NCBI GenBank assembly: GCA_964440095.1
Contig: CAYTPZ010000041.1
Coordinates: 1 to 16,787, forward strand
DNA: 16,787 nucleotides
Origin: JACNKJ01 sp964440095
Lineage (GTDB): Bacteria > Krumholzibacteriota > Krumholzibacteriia > JACNKJ01
Direction: 5' to 3'
Shown here: one piece after another, positions 1 to 6,977 of the stretch
Numbering within the stretch: the first letter of the stretch is position 1
How the letters are laid out: every line of letters starts with the position of its first letter
Made by a program: the position numbers and the translations under genes
The notes under the pieces: model-generated
Databases searched by the model: none
What the model saw: the letters and a program-made list of their open reading frames with translations, nothing else
Told to the model about the DNA's origin: nothing

Positions 1-196
1 AGAGCCGAAGACGGTGAATCATGGCTCGCTGCTCACACGAAACCCGGAAGAGCCTCAAAGAGTATTACCTATTCGTCGGATTTGGTAATCGGCGACTTGG
101 AAACGGACTTGTCTATCGCGTGGGCCGGCGAGTCTTGCGCTTGGATCAACGCTGCGGAGGAAAGTACTTAGTCCGATGTGAAGCGTTTCTACTGAT

Positions 197-757
197 TCAA
201 TAGAGTGTCTTTACTATGCCCCAGCTTTCTATTGCCGCCGGCGATTCATCGAGCACAAGTTCCACATAGTCGACACGAACAAAGTCGGGATAGACTCCCG
301 ACAGGTATTCGATCTGCACCGTGTGCGGTCCCTGTTCCAGCTGAACCTGTTCGGCCCCCGCCACGCGGAGAAAGTCGTAGTCTCAGCCCGCCCCAACGCC
401 GGTGAAGCCGAAGTTCATGGTCTGGATTCGGTCTTCGCGACCTTGTGGCCAAATTGATACAAGGTAGCTGTGCGCATCGGCGATGGATTGGAAAGCCATG
501 AAGCCGTCGTAGTTGCCATTGGCGGGCACATACATGTAGAGCTGAATCCAATCGCCGTCCTTGTCGATACCATCGGCGCAATATCCCTGACTGGCGCTTT
601 CACAGAAGCCCACGTGAATGGGATCCCCTCCATTGTTTTGTATGGAAAGGGGATCATAACTTTCAGCCTCCACCTTCACTTCGATGGTGGCAATGGATTG
701 CCCGGCGCTGAGCAACAGAAGCAATCCTAGTAGGAAACACATGCTCGTTTTTGCCAT
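197..757 (-). CDS. Secreted CBM6/malectin-like jellyroll protein with in-frame UGA; candidate selenoprotein
   Basis: The start is ATG at 757, preceded by a strong GAGGAGG ribosome site. A signal peptide spans about residues 1-23 (hydrophobic LLGLLLLLSAGQS core). The first 124 residues resemble the N-terminal half of a carbohydrate-binding jellyroll: a VEAESYD strand, a GGDPI turn and GDWIQLYMYVPANGNYDGF. A TGA at 383-385 interrupts the frame. Without any shift it continues for 61 more codons to a TGA at 197-199, and the continuation supplies the missing strands (DYDFLRVAG, then GPHTVQIEYLSG and FVRVDYVEL). No start codon or ribosome site lies near the TGA, so the second half is not a separate gene. 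A SECIS-like hairpin follows the TGA. Read through, the protein has 186 residues with Sec at 125, plus Cys52 and Cys60 as possible partners. The gene lies 23 nt downstream of the thioredoxin-barrel gene, probably in one operon. The fold is inferred by eye. The alternatives are a nonsense mutation or a sequencing error. Confidence 0.75.
356..370 (-). promoter_or_regulatory. SECIS-like hairpin after UGA of the jellyroll gene
   Basis: On the minus strand the UGA occupies 385-383. Twelve nucleotides later CTCCGC (370-365) pairs with GCGGGG (361-356), six pairs including one U-G wobble. They enclose the three-base loop GTG (364-362). The loop begins 21 nt after the U of UGA. Known bacterial SECIS elements are short hairpins about 16-37 nt downstream of the UGA with a G among the first loop bases, and they bind SelB. 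The geometry fits. It is a prediction by eye, without a folding-energy calculation. Confidence 0.55.
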
Positions 758-780
758 GCTATCCTCCTCAAGTACACCCT

Positions 781-2733
781 CTAGAATATCGCCGTCATTT
801 GGACTACTGCGATCATGGATCCCTGCCCATCGGAGCTTGAGCCTGTTTCCGCACGCACATAACTGAGATCAGCCTGGAGTTCTGCGGCGCGGCCGAGTTT
901 TTGTCTAGCAGTGAGGGTGTGGGTCCATCGGTCACAGGCGCAGAGTCCGCCGCCGAGTTTATCGCTTGCAAGAGTTGTCACAAAGTCCAGGGACAGGTCT
1001 GCCCGAGGCTTCCAGCCCAGAAGCGCGCTGCTGATGTTGAGGCGCTCAGGCATGTTGCCAAGCTCCACATCTTCCACTCGCTCCAATTGCTTGTGAAAAA
1101 GCGCGAGGGCCACACGTTCACCCTGCCATTGCGCCGACATACGATAGCCCTCGGAGTTACTTCGGTAGCTCAAGGCCCGGAAAAGTGATGTAAATTCCGG
1201 GTCTAGCTTGAGCCACGCAGCCGCAAATCGAAGGTTCTTGTTTCGTTTAAAAGTGAGCTGGGCGAGATGAGCTGAACCGTTCAAGCTTTCTCCAGGGCCG
1301 TCCATCTTATCCACCCGCTCAAAACTGCGCGTAGTTTCTCCATACAGGACGAGCCCATACCAAACGGGAATCAATACGTTGGCCGACCACACTTCATTCT
1401 TATGGATAAAACTCAATGGCAATTCAGACCATGACAGAGGCAGTTCCGAAGATTCACCGTCTTCCTGGGCGCTCAAATGCTGAATCGCGAATTCGCCGCG
1501 AGACTGAGCGAAGTAGTCGAAGCTGTAGACCAAGCGCGAGGCGAGAATATCTCGGCGATAGGCAAAGGGATTGTCTATTGTCACACCTGAACTCGCCACC
1601 GCGCGCTGCGGAATCGAATAGAATGAGGTCAAGCTCAGCGAGCGCGCCAAGGACGCCTCAATTCGCAATCCCTCAAATGTGATTTCCGGACCAAGGTCGT
1701 CCAGGGCCTCCAGGGAAACACCCCGAACCGTGGCGCCACAAACTCCGCAGCCTGCTCCACCCGATCCGGCAGCGGGAGGATTGTCGGCGAAGTCCCAACG
1801 CTGCAAGGTAAGGGGCGTGAAGTGCTCGCCGAAATATCCCAGGCGTGCGCTGAATCGATCTTTGCGAATTTCGCCGAATACGCTTCCGAACTCGCTGCCC
1901 AAATACTCGGGGCCCTGCTCGAAAAGAACAGGATCCTCGTTACTCACTCGCAGTTTTCCGCCGGCACTGAAACTCGGCGACATATCCGCGATCAATTCAT
2001 AACTCGCACGGTAGAGCAGATTCTTCTGAATGGCCAATCTCTCACCGTAGGGACCAGACACGCCGCATTCGCAATCAGATTCAGCTCCCCACAGCGACAC
2101 CGACAAGCCGCGCGTACGAATCTGTCCCGAGTGCTTGATGATGGGATAGCGCCGGCGCGTTTCCATGATCGGCACATCTTCCGGTGTATCGGCAACTTCA
2201 AGAACAATGTTCCCGCCCGTCTTCGGATCGGCGGCCTTGATTCGATAGTCGAAATTCGCGCCGCGCATGGCGCTCAACACTTCGCGCAGCTTCGCCGGCG
2301 CGTCATCCATGCTGTCGTAATGAATGGCTTTTATCTCGCCTGCGGGATCAAGCATGGCAAAGCTGAAACTGAAGTCGTCGGCGTTTAGGGCCTGGACTAT
2401 ACGAGCTTCGGGATCATGAAGCTGCGGAAACTGAATTCGCCTTGCGGTGATGAAATCTTCCGCGTCCCAGGCTCGATCATCGAAGTTGATACCGAGTAGG
2501 TGAACACTTTCTGGAGAATCTTGTGTTCCGAGCTGAGCCACATTCTCTAGACAGTCGGGGCACTGGCTATCCCAGAGCACCAGGCAAAGCAGATCTTCGC
2601 CGAGGAAGTCGGCCACCTTGGCGGACTCGTCCTTCCCAAGAACATCCAATTCAATTTGAAGGATATTCTCAAAACTGTCGGCGCTCGCCCCGGGCACCAT
2701 CGCCATGATCAGAATGAATATCCAGCTCCGCAC
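781..2733 (-). CDS. Thioredoxin-like domain fused to a probable outer-membrane beta-barrel
   Basis: The start is GTG at 2731-2733, set by AAGGAGG six bases upstream. A signal peptide spans about residues 1-18 (ending PGASA). Residues about 20-158 look like a TlpA/peroxiredoxin-type thioredoxin fold: LVLWDSQCPDC gives a redox pair Cys58-Pro-Asp-Cys61, followed by LLGINFDD and FAMLDPAGEI strands. From about residue 175 to the end there is alternating hydrophobic/polar beta sequence rich in aromatics, ending in a hydrophobic TAIF, as in outer-membrane barrels. Extra cysteine pairs occur in that part: Cys221/223 (CEC), Cys329/332 (CGVC) and Cys598/600 (CAC). These could be partners for dithiol exchange. 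The length is 650 residues, with no internal TGA. It is the first gene of an operon with the UGA-containing jellyroll gene and is divergent from the UGA-containing propeller gene. The family is not recognised by name. The thioredoxin part is well supported. The barrel is inferred from composition only. Confidence 0.75.
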   Translation of the reverse strand: MRSWIFILIMAMVPGASADSFENILQIELDVLGKDESAKVADFLGEDLLCLVLWDSQCPDCLENVAQLGTQDSPESVHLLGINFDDRAWDAEDFITARRIQFPQLHDPEARIVQALNADDFSFSFAMLDPAGEIKAIHYDSMDDAPAKLREVLSAMRGANFDYRIKAADPKTGGNIVLEVADTPEDVPIMETRRRYPIIKHSGQIRTRGLSVSLWGAESDCECGVSGPYGERLAIQKNLLYRASYELIADMSPSFSAGGKLRVSNEDPVLFEQGPEYLGSEFGSVFGEIRKDRFSARLGYFGEHFTPLTLQRWDFADNPPAAGSGGAGCGVCGATVRGVSLEALDDLGPEITFEGLRIEASLARSLSLTSFYSIPQRAVASSGVTIDNPFAYRRDILASRLVYSFDYFAQSRGEFAIQHLSAQEDGESSELPLSWSELPLSFIHKNEVWSANVLIPVWYGLVLYGETTRSFERVDKMDGPGESLNGSAHLAQLTFKRNKNLRFAAAWLKLDPEFTSLFRALSYRSNSEGYRMSAQWQGERVALALFHKQLERVEDVELGNMPERLNISSALLGWKPRADLSLDFVTTLASDKLGGGLCACDRWTHTLTARQKLGRAAELQADLSYVRAETGSSSDGQGSMIAVVQMTAIF

Positions 2734-2772
2734 GTCCTGCCTCCTTGTGGCGCCAACCCCTTTGCCTCTCCG

Positions 2773-2781
2773 AGTCTAGCA
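2773..2781 (-). promoter_or_regulatory. Extended -10 promoter for the thioredoxin-barrel/jellyroll operon
   Basis: On the minus strand, TGC TAGACT forms an extended -10 element about 40 bases before the GTG start of the thioredoxin-barrel gene. No good -35 hexamer is seen at 16-18 bases (best is TTTCCA). Transcription would start near 2766, leaving room for the AAGGAGG ribosome site. Confidence 0.35.
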
Positions 2782-2827
2782 CATATTCGTGGGGTGGAAA
2801 CAAGGGCTCCCACCAGCCCGCGCGTCC

Positions 2828-2836
2828 TGCTATAAT
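2828..2836 (+). promoter_or_regulatory. Extended -10 promoter for the propeller selenoprotein candidate
   Basis: TGC TATAAT is a perfect -10 hexamer with the TGn extension. It lies 27 bases before the ATG of the propeller gene. The -35 region is weak, as is usual for extended -10 promoters. Together with the minus-strand element at 2773-2781 it makes a compact divergent promoter region of 130 bp. Confidence 0.6.
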
Positions 2837-2863
2837 TAAGGAAACGCATGCGGAAGGATTGCC

Positions 2864-4120
2864 ATGAAAAAACCAACCTGGCTATTGGCCACCGCGCTCC
2901 TTTGCCTGCCCCTGGCCGCCTTGGCCTACCTGCAATTCGGCGCCGAGGAATTGATCGAGGATGATGGCCTGGCCATCGAAGTGCTCGGCTATTCCGTGCC
3001 CGATTGGTTCGACTGGAACGGAGACACGGTTACCGACCTCATCGTGGGCGAAGGTGGCGGGCTCTACCCGGGCATGGTGCGTGTCTACTTGAACCAAGGC
3101 ACGAATCAGGCACCGCTCTTCGAGGGATTCTTCTACGTTCAAAAAGCAGCGGGGGGTGATTTAAGCTATCCCAGCGGCTGATGCATGGGCATCTTCCCGC
3201 GCGTTGCGCACTGGGACGACGATTCTCTCTTCGACATCATTATCGGCACGCCCGACGGCACGGTTCGCTACTACAAGAATTTGGGCAATGAACTTTTCGA
3301 CGAAGGTGTCGACCTGGAAGTGGGCCCGCCTGGGGGCAAGGTTCCCATCGATGTGGGCTCACGCTCAACAGTCTGCATAGTGGACTGGGATGAAGACGGC
3401 CGCCGCGATCTCTTGCTCGGCTCATACTACGGCAAGTTCCACCTGTTCATGAACACAGGTAGCGACCTGGCTCCCGAATTCGAATCCTTCAGCAATTTAC
3501 AGGGTCCGGGAGGCGACCTGGCCGTGCCGGGGAGCCGGTCCAGCCCGGAAATGTTCGACCTGGACGGCGATGGCGCAAAAGATCTGCTTGCCGGTGACAA
3601 CGAGGGGCAACTCTGGTTCTACCCCAATCGCGGAGCCAACGACACCCCCGTATTCGATTTCCGTTATCGCGTGGAGTCCGGCAGCGTGCCCTACGATTTG
3701 CCCAACTACGCGCGCACACGCCCACGGGTTTGCGACTTCAACGACGATGGTTATGCAGACATACTCACAGGATCCTACTACCACACCGTACACCTGCTGC
3801 CCGGTGGAAACTATGAACCCGACGACGTTCCCGAATGGGCCGGCGTCGCAGCCGGATTGACCGCATGGCCGAACCCCTTTAACCCCAAGACGACTCTCAG
3901 CTTCAAGCTCCAGAATGCGGGATGGGTGGAACTGTCCATCTACGACACTTCCGGGCGTCGCGTTCAAGTTCTACTCGATGACTGGCGAGAGTCGGGCGAG
4001 CACCATGTAGAATGGAATGGTCGCGATGAGCGGGGCCGTAGTCTCGGCTCGGGGGTTTATTTAGCGACAGTTTCGGGATCAGACTATCGGTATGCGCAAA
4101 AACTGCTCATGCTAAAATAG
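2864..4120 (+). CDS. Secreted FG-GAP/VCBS beta-propeller protein with in-frame UGA; candidate selenoprotein
   Basis: The ATG at 2864 follows GGAAGGATT, and a signal peptide spans residues 1-21 (ends AALA). Five FG-GAP/VCBS-type blades are visible, each with a Dx(D/N)xD...D(L/I)(I/L)xG core: DWNGDTVTDLIVG, WDDDSLFDIIIG, DWDEDGRRDLLLG, DLDGDGAKDLLAG and DFNDDGYADILTG. Such loops usually bind calcium. Residues about 325-418 form a FlgD-like/secretion-signal module starting AWPNPFNPKTT and ending in GSGVYLATV and QKLLMLK. A TGA at 3179-3181 falls in the loop between blades 1 and 2, directly before a Cys codon (PSG-U-CMG), and the frame continues to TAG at 4118-4120. The second part has no ribosome site or signal peptide of its own. 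Read through, the protein has 418 residues, with Sec106 next to Cys107 and further cysteines at 171 and 290. A vicinal Sec-Cys pair suggests selenyl-sulfide chemistry or metal binding, which is inference. The alternative is a gene broken by a nonsense mutation. Confidence 0.78.
3195..3216 (+). promoter_or_regulatory. SECIS-like hairpin after UGA of the propeller gene
   Basis: Downstream of the UGA (3179-3181), TCCC (3195-3198) pairs with GGGA (3213-3216). GCGC (3199-3202) pairs with GCGC (3206-3209), and a three-base bulge ACT (3210-3212) sits on the 3' side. The apical loop is GTT (3203-3205), starting 24 nt after the U of UGA. The bulged two-part stem and the GU at the loop tip resemble the minimal SelB-binding hairpin of E. 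coli formate dehydrogenase. Seen by eye, with no folding calculation. Confidence 0.6.
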
Positions 4121-4213
4121 CTAGGCAACACCTTCTCGAAGATGTATCCCGCCTCCGTGGCGCCCCGGGCCTGACTACTGTAGGGTTTGTCGAGGAGGAA
4201 GGCCCCGAGCTCC

Positions 4214-5917
4214 CTAGAGTTTCTTCTCCATGAATTCCAGCGCGCGATCGTGAACTTCATGCGAATCGGCAAGCAGTTTTTCCGACTTGATTTTCCACTC
4301 TTCACAGAAGGCCGCGTCATCGATGTCGTTCAGATTGATATGCACATTGTAGTAGGCGCCACGCACGCAGACCATGCCCAGCAAGGCACCCACACCGGAA
4401 TCGCTCGCACTGTTCTCGTTGCCCACTTCTGCCACGCGTTCGCAGAACTTGAGCGCGTCCAGGCCTAGCTCCATGACGGAGTAGGGAACCAGGGTCGCGC
4501 CCTTGGTGGCATCCTGGATGACTGCAGTGCGAGACGCGATTTCTTCGTCGTTCGATTTGGGTAGCTTGAAGGCGGCCATGACCTTGTTGAAAGCTTCGGT
4601 GTCCTCGTCCACTTTCTTTTCCAGATTTTCGCGCAAGACATCGGCCTCTTTACAGAGGACGGCCATTTCGCCTTCCACGGCCGCGTACTTCTTCCCGCGA
4701 GTCAGGCGAGCGACCATGGCAGCCAGGGCGGCGGCCAGGGCGCCGCAAAGGGCGGCCACAGAACCGCCGCCGGGCGCGGGACTACTGGAAGCCAGCACTT
4801 CGGTGAACTCGCTGGTGCCCAAGTCCATGAGGGGTCCGGGGGGAACCGGAGGAAGTGCCTTGGGTGAAACCGTGCCCTTTTCGAGCATCACTTCGATGAC
4901 ATTCTCTTCAAGCTTGTAGGGATAGAGGTCGCTTAGGCCAAGATACTCCACGGCCAGGGTCATCTGATCCCATTCGCTTTTGGGAAGGGTTTTACCGGTA
5001 TCCTCACAATGGAAATTCGCAGCGTCCAGCAGAGCCTGCTTGGGCACCACGCCTACAATTTCCGAACCCGTCACCTTGAGGCCCGGCTGCTTGGCGGCCT
5101 GGCGCTTCACTTCCTCATAGGCGTGATGAAGACTTACCTGCCGATAGTCCAGCAGGTTCATGCTCACCTGGGCGATTTCCGTATTGAACATCATGCCGGC
5201 GGCCTGAGTTGTGGGCAAAGTGCCCGGCTGCTTGACGGCCTTGCCCTTTTCATCACGAATAATTTCTCCATCGGCGTTGCGCTTGGCGCGCCCGCTCTCG
5301 CGAATATCCAGCGCAATGGTGTGCGCCTTCCGCTTCACGTTGGAGTTCATGTTGATGTTGTAGGCGATCAAAAAATCGCGCGCGCCGGTGACGGTCACGC
5401 CGCTCTTGGGCACAAACTCGAAGGGGCCGTAGTCGGGCTTGAAGTCGGGGTTCTTCATCTTCACGGCCAGGGCCTCATACTCGCCCTTGCGAATATCGGG
5501 CATGCGCACACGATCGGGACGCTGCGCACTCTTGGCGTAAAGGTAGATGGGAATGCCCAGTTCCTCGCCCACGCGCTTGCCGAGTTTGTGGGAAAGCTCG
5601 ATGCAGTCTTCCCAGGTGGCGTCCTCGCTCACGGGAATGAAGGGAACCACGTCGGTAGCACCCTGGCGCGGGTGCTCACCTGTCTGCTGGGTCATGTCTA
5701 TAAGTTCGGTGCCGGTCTTCACTGCATTGAAGGCCGCCTCAAGTACCGAGTCCGGATCGCCCACGATGGTATAGACCGTGCGATTGAAATCGGCGCCGGG
5801 ATCCACATCCAGCAATGTGGCGCCTTCGGTCTCGCGAATGGACTGGGCGATGGCCTGGATAACGCTCCGGCTACGACCCTCACTGAAATTGGGAACGCAC
5901 TCGATGATCTTGGGCAT
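4214..5917 (-). CDS. ftcD: Bifunctional glutamate formimidoyltransferase / formimidoyl-THF cyclodeaminase
   Basis: The 567-residue protein transfers the formimino group of N-formimino-L-glutamate (from histidine degradation) to tetrahydrofolate, then deaminates the product cyclically to 5,10-methenyl-THF and ammonia. Residues 1-about 345 are the formiminotransferase: MPKIIECVPNFSEGR at the start and TGEHPRQGATDVVPF with His82, the equivalent of the catalytic histidine of the mammalian enzyme. Residues about 365-567 are the cyclodeaminase, with SSSPAPGGGSVAALCGAL near 377-394. The two-domain order and length match the animal enzyme (about 541 residues), with an extra charged stretch around 206-235. 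The start at 5917 follows GGAGGAATCCC. It is cytoplasmic. No other hut genes are in the window. A 104-nt gap holding a hairpin (5935-5966) separates it from the UbiA-family gene upstream. Confidence 0.95.
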   Translation of the reverse strand: MPKIIECVPNFSEGRSRSVIQAIAQSIRETEGATLLDVDPGADFNRTVYTIVGDPDSVLEAAFNAVKTGTELIDMTQQTGEHPRQGATDVVPFIPVSEDATWEDCIELSHKLGKRVGEELGIPIYLYAKSAQRPDRVRMPDIRKGEYEALAVKMKNPDFKPDYGPFEFVPKSGVTVTGARDFLIAYNINMNSNVKRKAHTIALDIRESGRAKRNADGEIIRDEKGKAVKQPGTLPTTQAAGMMFNTEIAQVSMNLLDYRQVSLHHAYEEVKRQAAKQPGLKVTGSEIVGVVPKQALLDAANFHCEDTGKTLPKSEWDQMTLAVEYLGLSDLYPYKLEENVIEVMLEKGTVSPKALPPVPPGPLMDLGTSEFTEVLASSSPAPGGGSVAALCGALAAALAAMVARLTRGKKYAAVEGEMAVLCKEADVLRENLEKKVDEDTEAFNKVMAAFKLPKSNDEEIASRTAVIQDATKGATLVPYSVMELGLDALKFCERVAEVGNENSASDSGVGALLGMVCVRGAYYNVHINLNDIDDAAFCEEWKIKSEKLLADSHEVHDRALEFMEKKL

Positions 5918-5934
5918 GGGATTCCTCCGGAATC

Positions 5935-5966
5935 GGCTGTCCGCTACCGGCTACCAGTCGGCAGCC
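5935..5966 (-). promoter_or_regulatory. Bulged hairpin in the leader of the formiminotransferase-cyclodeaminase gene
   Basis: On the minus strand GGCTGCCG pairs with CGG-A-CAGCC (eight pairs, one bulged A). It encloses an inner CTGG-TAG-CCGG hairpin. The structure ends a few bases before the GGAGG ribosome site of the downstream gene. It could set translation or protect an mRNA end between the UbiA-family gene and ftcD. No U-run follows, so it is not a typical terminator. Confidence 0.4.
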
Positions 5967-6021
5967 TGTTCGATAGGGCCAAAATACCAACTAGGCGCCA
6001 TGGCATCCACCCCGCGATTGC

Positions 6022-6930
6022 TCATCCAATGAATATCCCCAGGGCCATGAGCAGGGGGATGGCGTGGGTGAGAAGAATGTTCTTTCCCATAAAGGGTATC
6101 AGGGCGGGGATATTTTCCTTCTCGGCCGAGAGACCTCGGGTGACCTGAGCGCCCAGCGGCAGGGTGAGCAGACCGAGCAGGGTCCAATAGGGCAGAGGGC
6201 CCAGCAAAACACTCAATAATAGTGCGACATAGCAGGCAGCTAAAAAAGCGCCAAAGGCTCTGACGCCGGCCCGTGTGCCGTGGGCGATGATCAGATGCTT
6301 GCGGCCCGAGGCGCGGTCGGCTTCCAGATCGGGAAATTGGTTTATGAGCAAGAGGTTACTCACCAGAAAGAAGGGCGCGAGGGATGCCAGAAAGGCGGCC
6401 AGGGAGTACTGGCCTGTAAGGGCGAAATGTGTGCCGTTCACCATGAAAATACCGAAGCCAATTCCTGGGGCGAGCAGGCAGAGCAGGGGTGAACGAGTCA
6501 TGGCGGGTGTGTAGGCCACGATGACCAGAATACCCAGCAGACCCAAATGCGCCATGGCCCACCCCCACTGAATGACAAAATAGACTCCGATCATCAGTAC
6601 CACCGCCAAACTCACCAGACCCGTGATCAAGGCGTAGCGAGCTTTTTCGGGCTGATCGGGAAGCGCGCCGCTGCCGCCGCTGAAAGGAGTGCGCTCGGTG
6701 CGCATGTCCAGACCACTTTTGAAATCGTCGTATTCGTTGAGGGCGTTCACACCGATGTGAGCGGCAATACCCCCTACAAATGCAAGGATCAGATAAAGCC
6801 AGTTCAGAGAGCCCGTTTTCAGGTAGGCCGTTGCCGCACCCAGAACAATGCAGGCAGGAACCAGAGTTAGAAAGGGTAGGCGCATGGGGCCGAGAACGGC
6901 CGAGGGAGTCTTTGAGTTGGCATCCGTCAC
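6022..6930 (-). CDS. UbiA-family prenyltransferase, MenA-like
   Basis: This 302-residue polytopic membrane protein has about eight to nine hydrophobic segments. Both Asp-rich motifs of the UbiA superfamily are present: NEYDDFKSGLD (residues 65-75) and NQFPDLEADRASGRK (197-211), which bind the Mg-diphosphate of the polyprenyl donor. RTPFSGGSGALP after the first motif is typical of the branch containing 1,4-dihydroxy-2-naphthoate prenyltransferase (menaquinone synthesis). No other men or ubi gene is nearby, so the acceptor is not fixed by context. The start is GTG at 6928-6930 with AAAGGAG nine bases upstream. It ends in TGA at 6022-6024. It lies 47 nt downstream of the lipase-like gene and 104 nt upstream of ftcD, all on the same strand, and may be co-transcribed. 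Confidence 0.85.
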   Translation of the reverse strand: MTDANSKTPSAVLGPMRLPFLTLVPACIVLGAATAYLKTGSLNWLYLILAFVGGIAAHIGVNALNEYDDFKSGLDMRTERTPFSGGSGALPDQPEKARYALITGLVSLAVVLMIGVYFVIQWGWAMAHLGLLGILVIVAYTPAMTRSPLLCLLAPGIGFGIFMVNGTHFALTGQYSLAAFLASLAPFFLVSNLLLINQFPDLEADRASGRKHLIIAHGTRAGVRAFGAFLAACYVALLLSVLLGPLPYWTLLGLLTLPLGAQVTRGLSAEKENIPALIPFMGKNILLTHAIPLLMALGIFIG

Positions 6931-6977
6931 GCGGTAACGCTCCTTTGTTGGCTGCTTGCTACCCGCAAGAAGCTACA

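Noticed and set aside
21..203. Plus-strand 60-residue open frame at the left edge
   Set aside because: It has no ribosome site and no recognisable protein pattern, and it overlaps the end of the jellyroll gene. Not supported.
246..581. Minus-strand open frame of 111 residues overlapping the jellyroll gene
   Set aside because: It is in another frame, Arg-rich and low in typical protein pattern. It is a shadow of the read-through gene.
197..4120. TGA recoded as Trp or Gly throughout the genome (codes 4 or 25)
   Set aside because: TGA is a natural stop in several genes here: xseA in its ATGA overlap with xseB, the UbiA-family gene, the barrel gene at 14580, and the jellyroll gene itself at 197-199. 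TGG is used for Trp.
3185..4120. Independent gene starting at the ATG right after the TGA of the propeller gene
   Set aside because: It has no ribosome site and no signal peptide, and the first blades are contiguous across the TGA. A restart is less likely than read-through.
4121..4213. Minus-strand sequence after the ftcD stop that reads in protein-like fashion (LLDKPYSS, GYIFEKVL) in another frame
   Set aside because: ftcD already has a complete C-terminus and the stretch is under 100 bases. It may be a relic, but there is no supporting signal.
5009..6148. Long plus-strand open frame opposite ftcD
   Set aside because: It is His/Gly/Ala-rich antisense of a clearly conserved enzyme, without a ribosome site. 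A GC-rich shadow.
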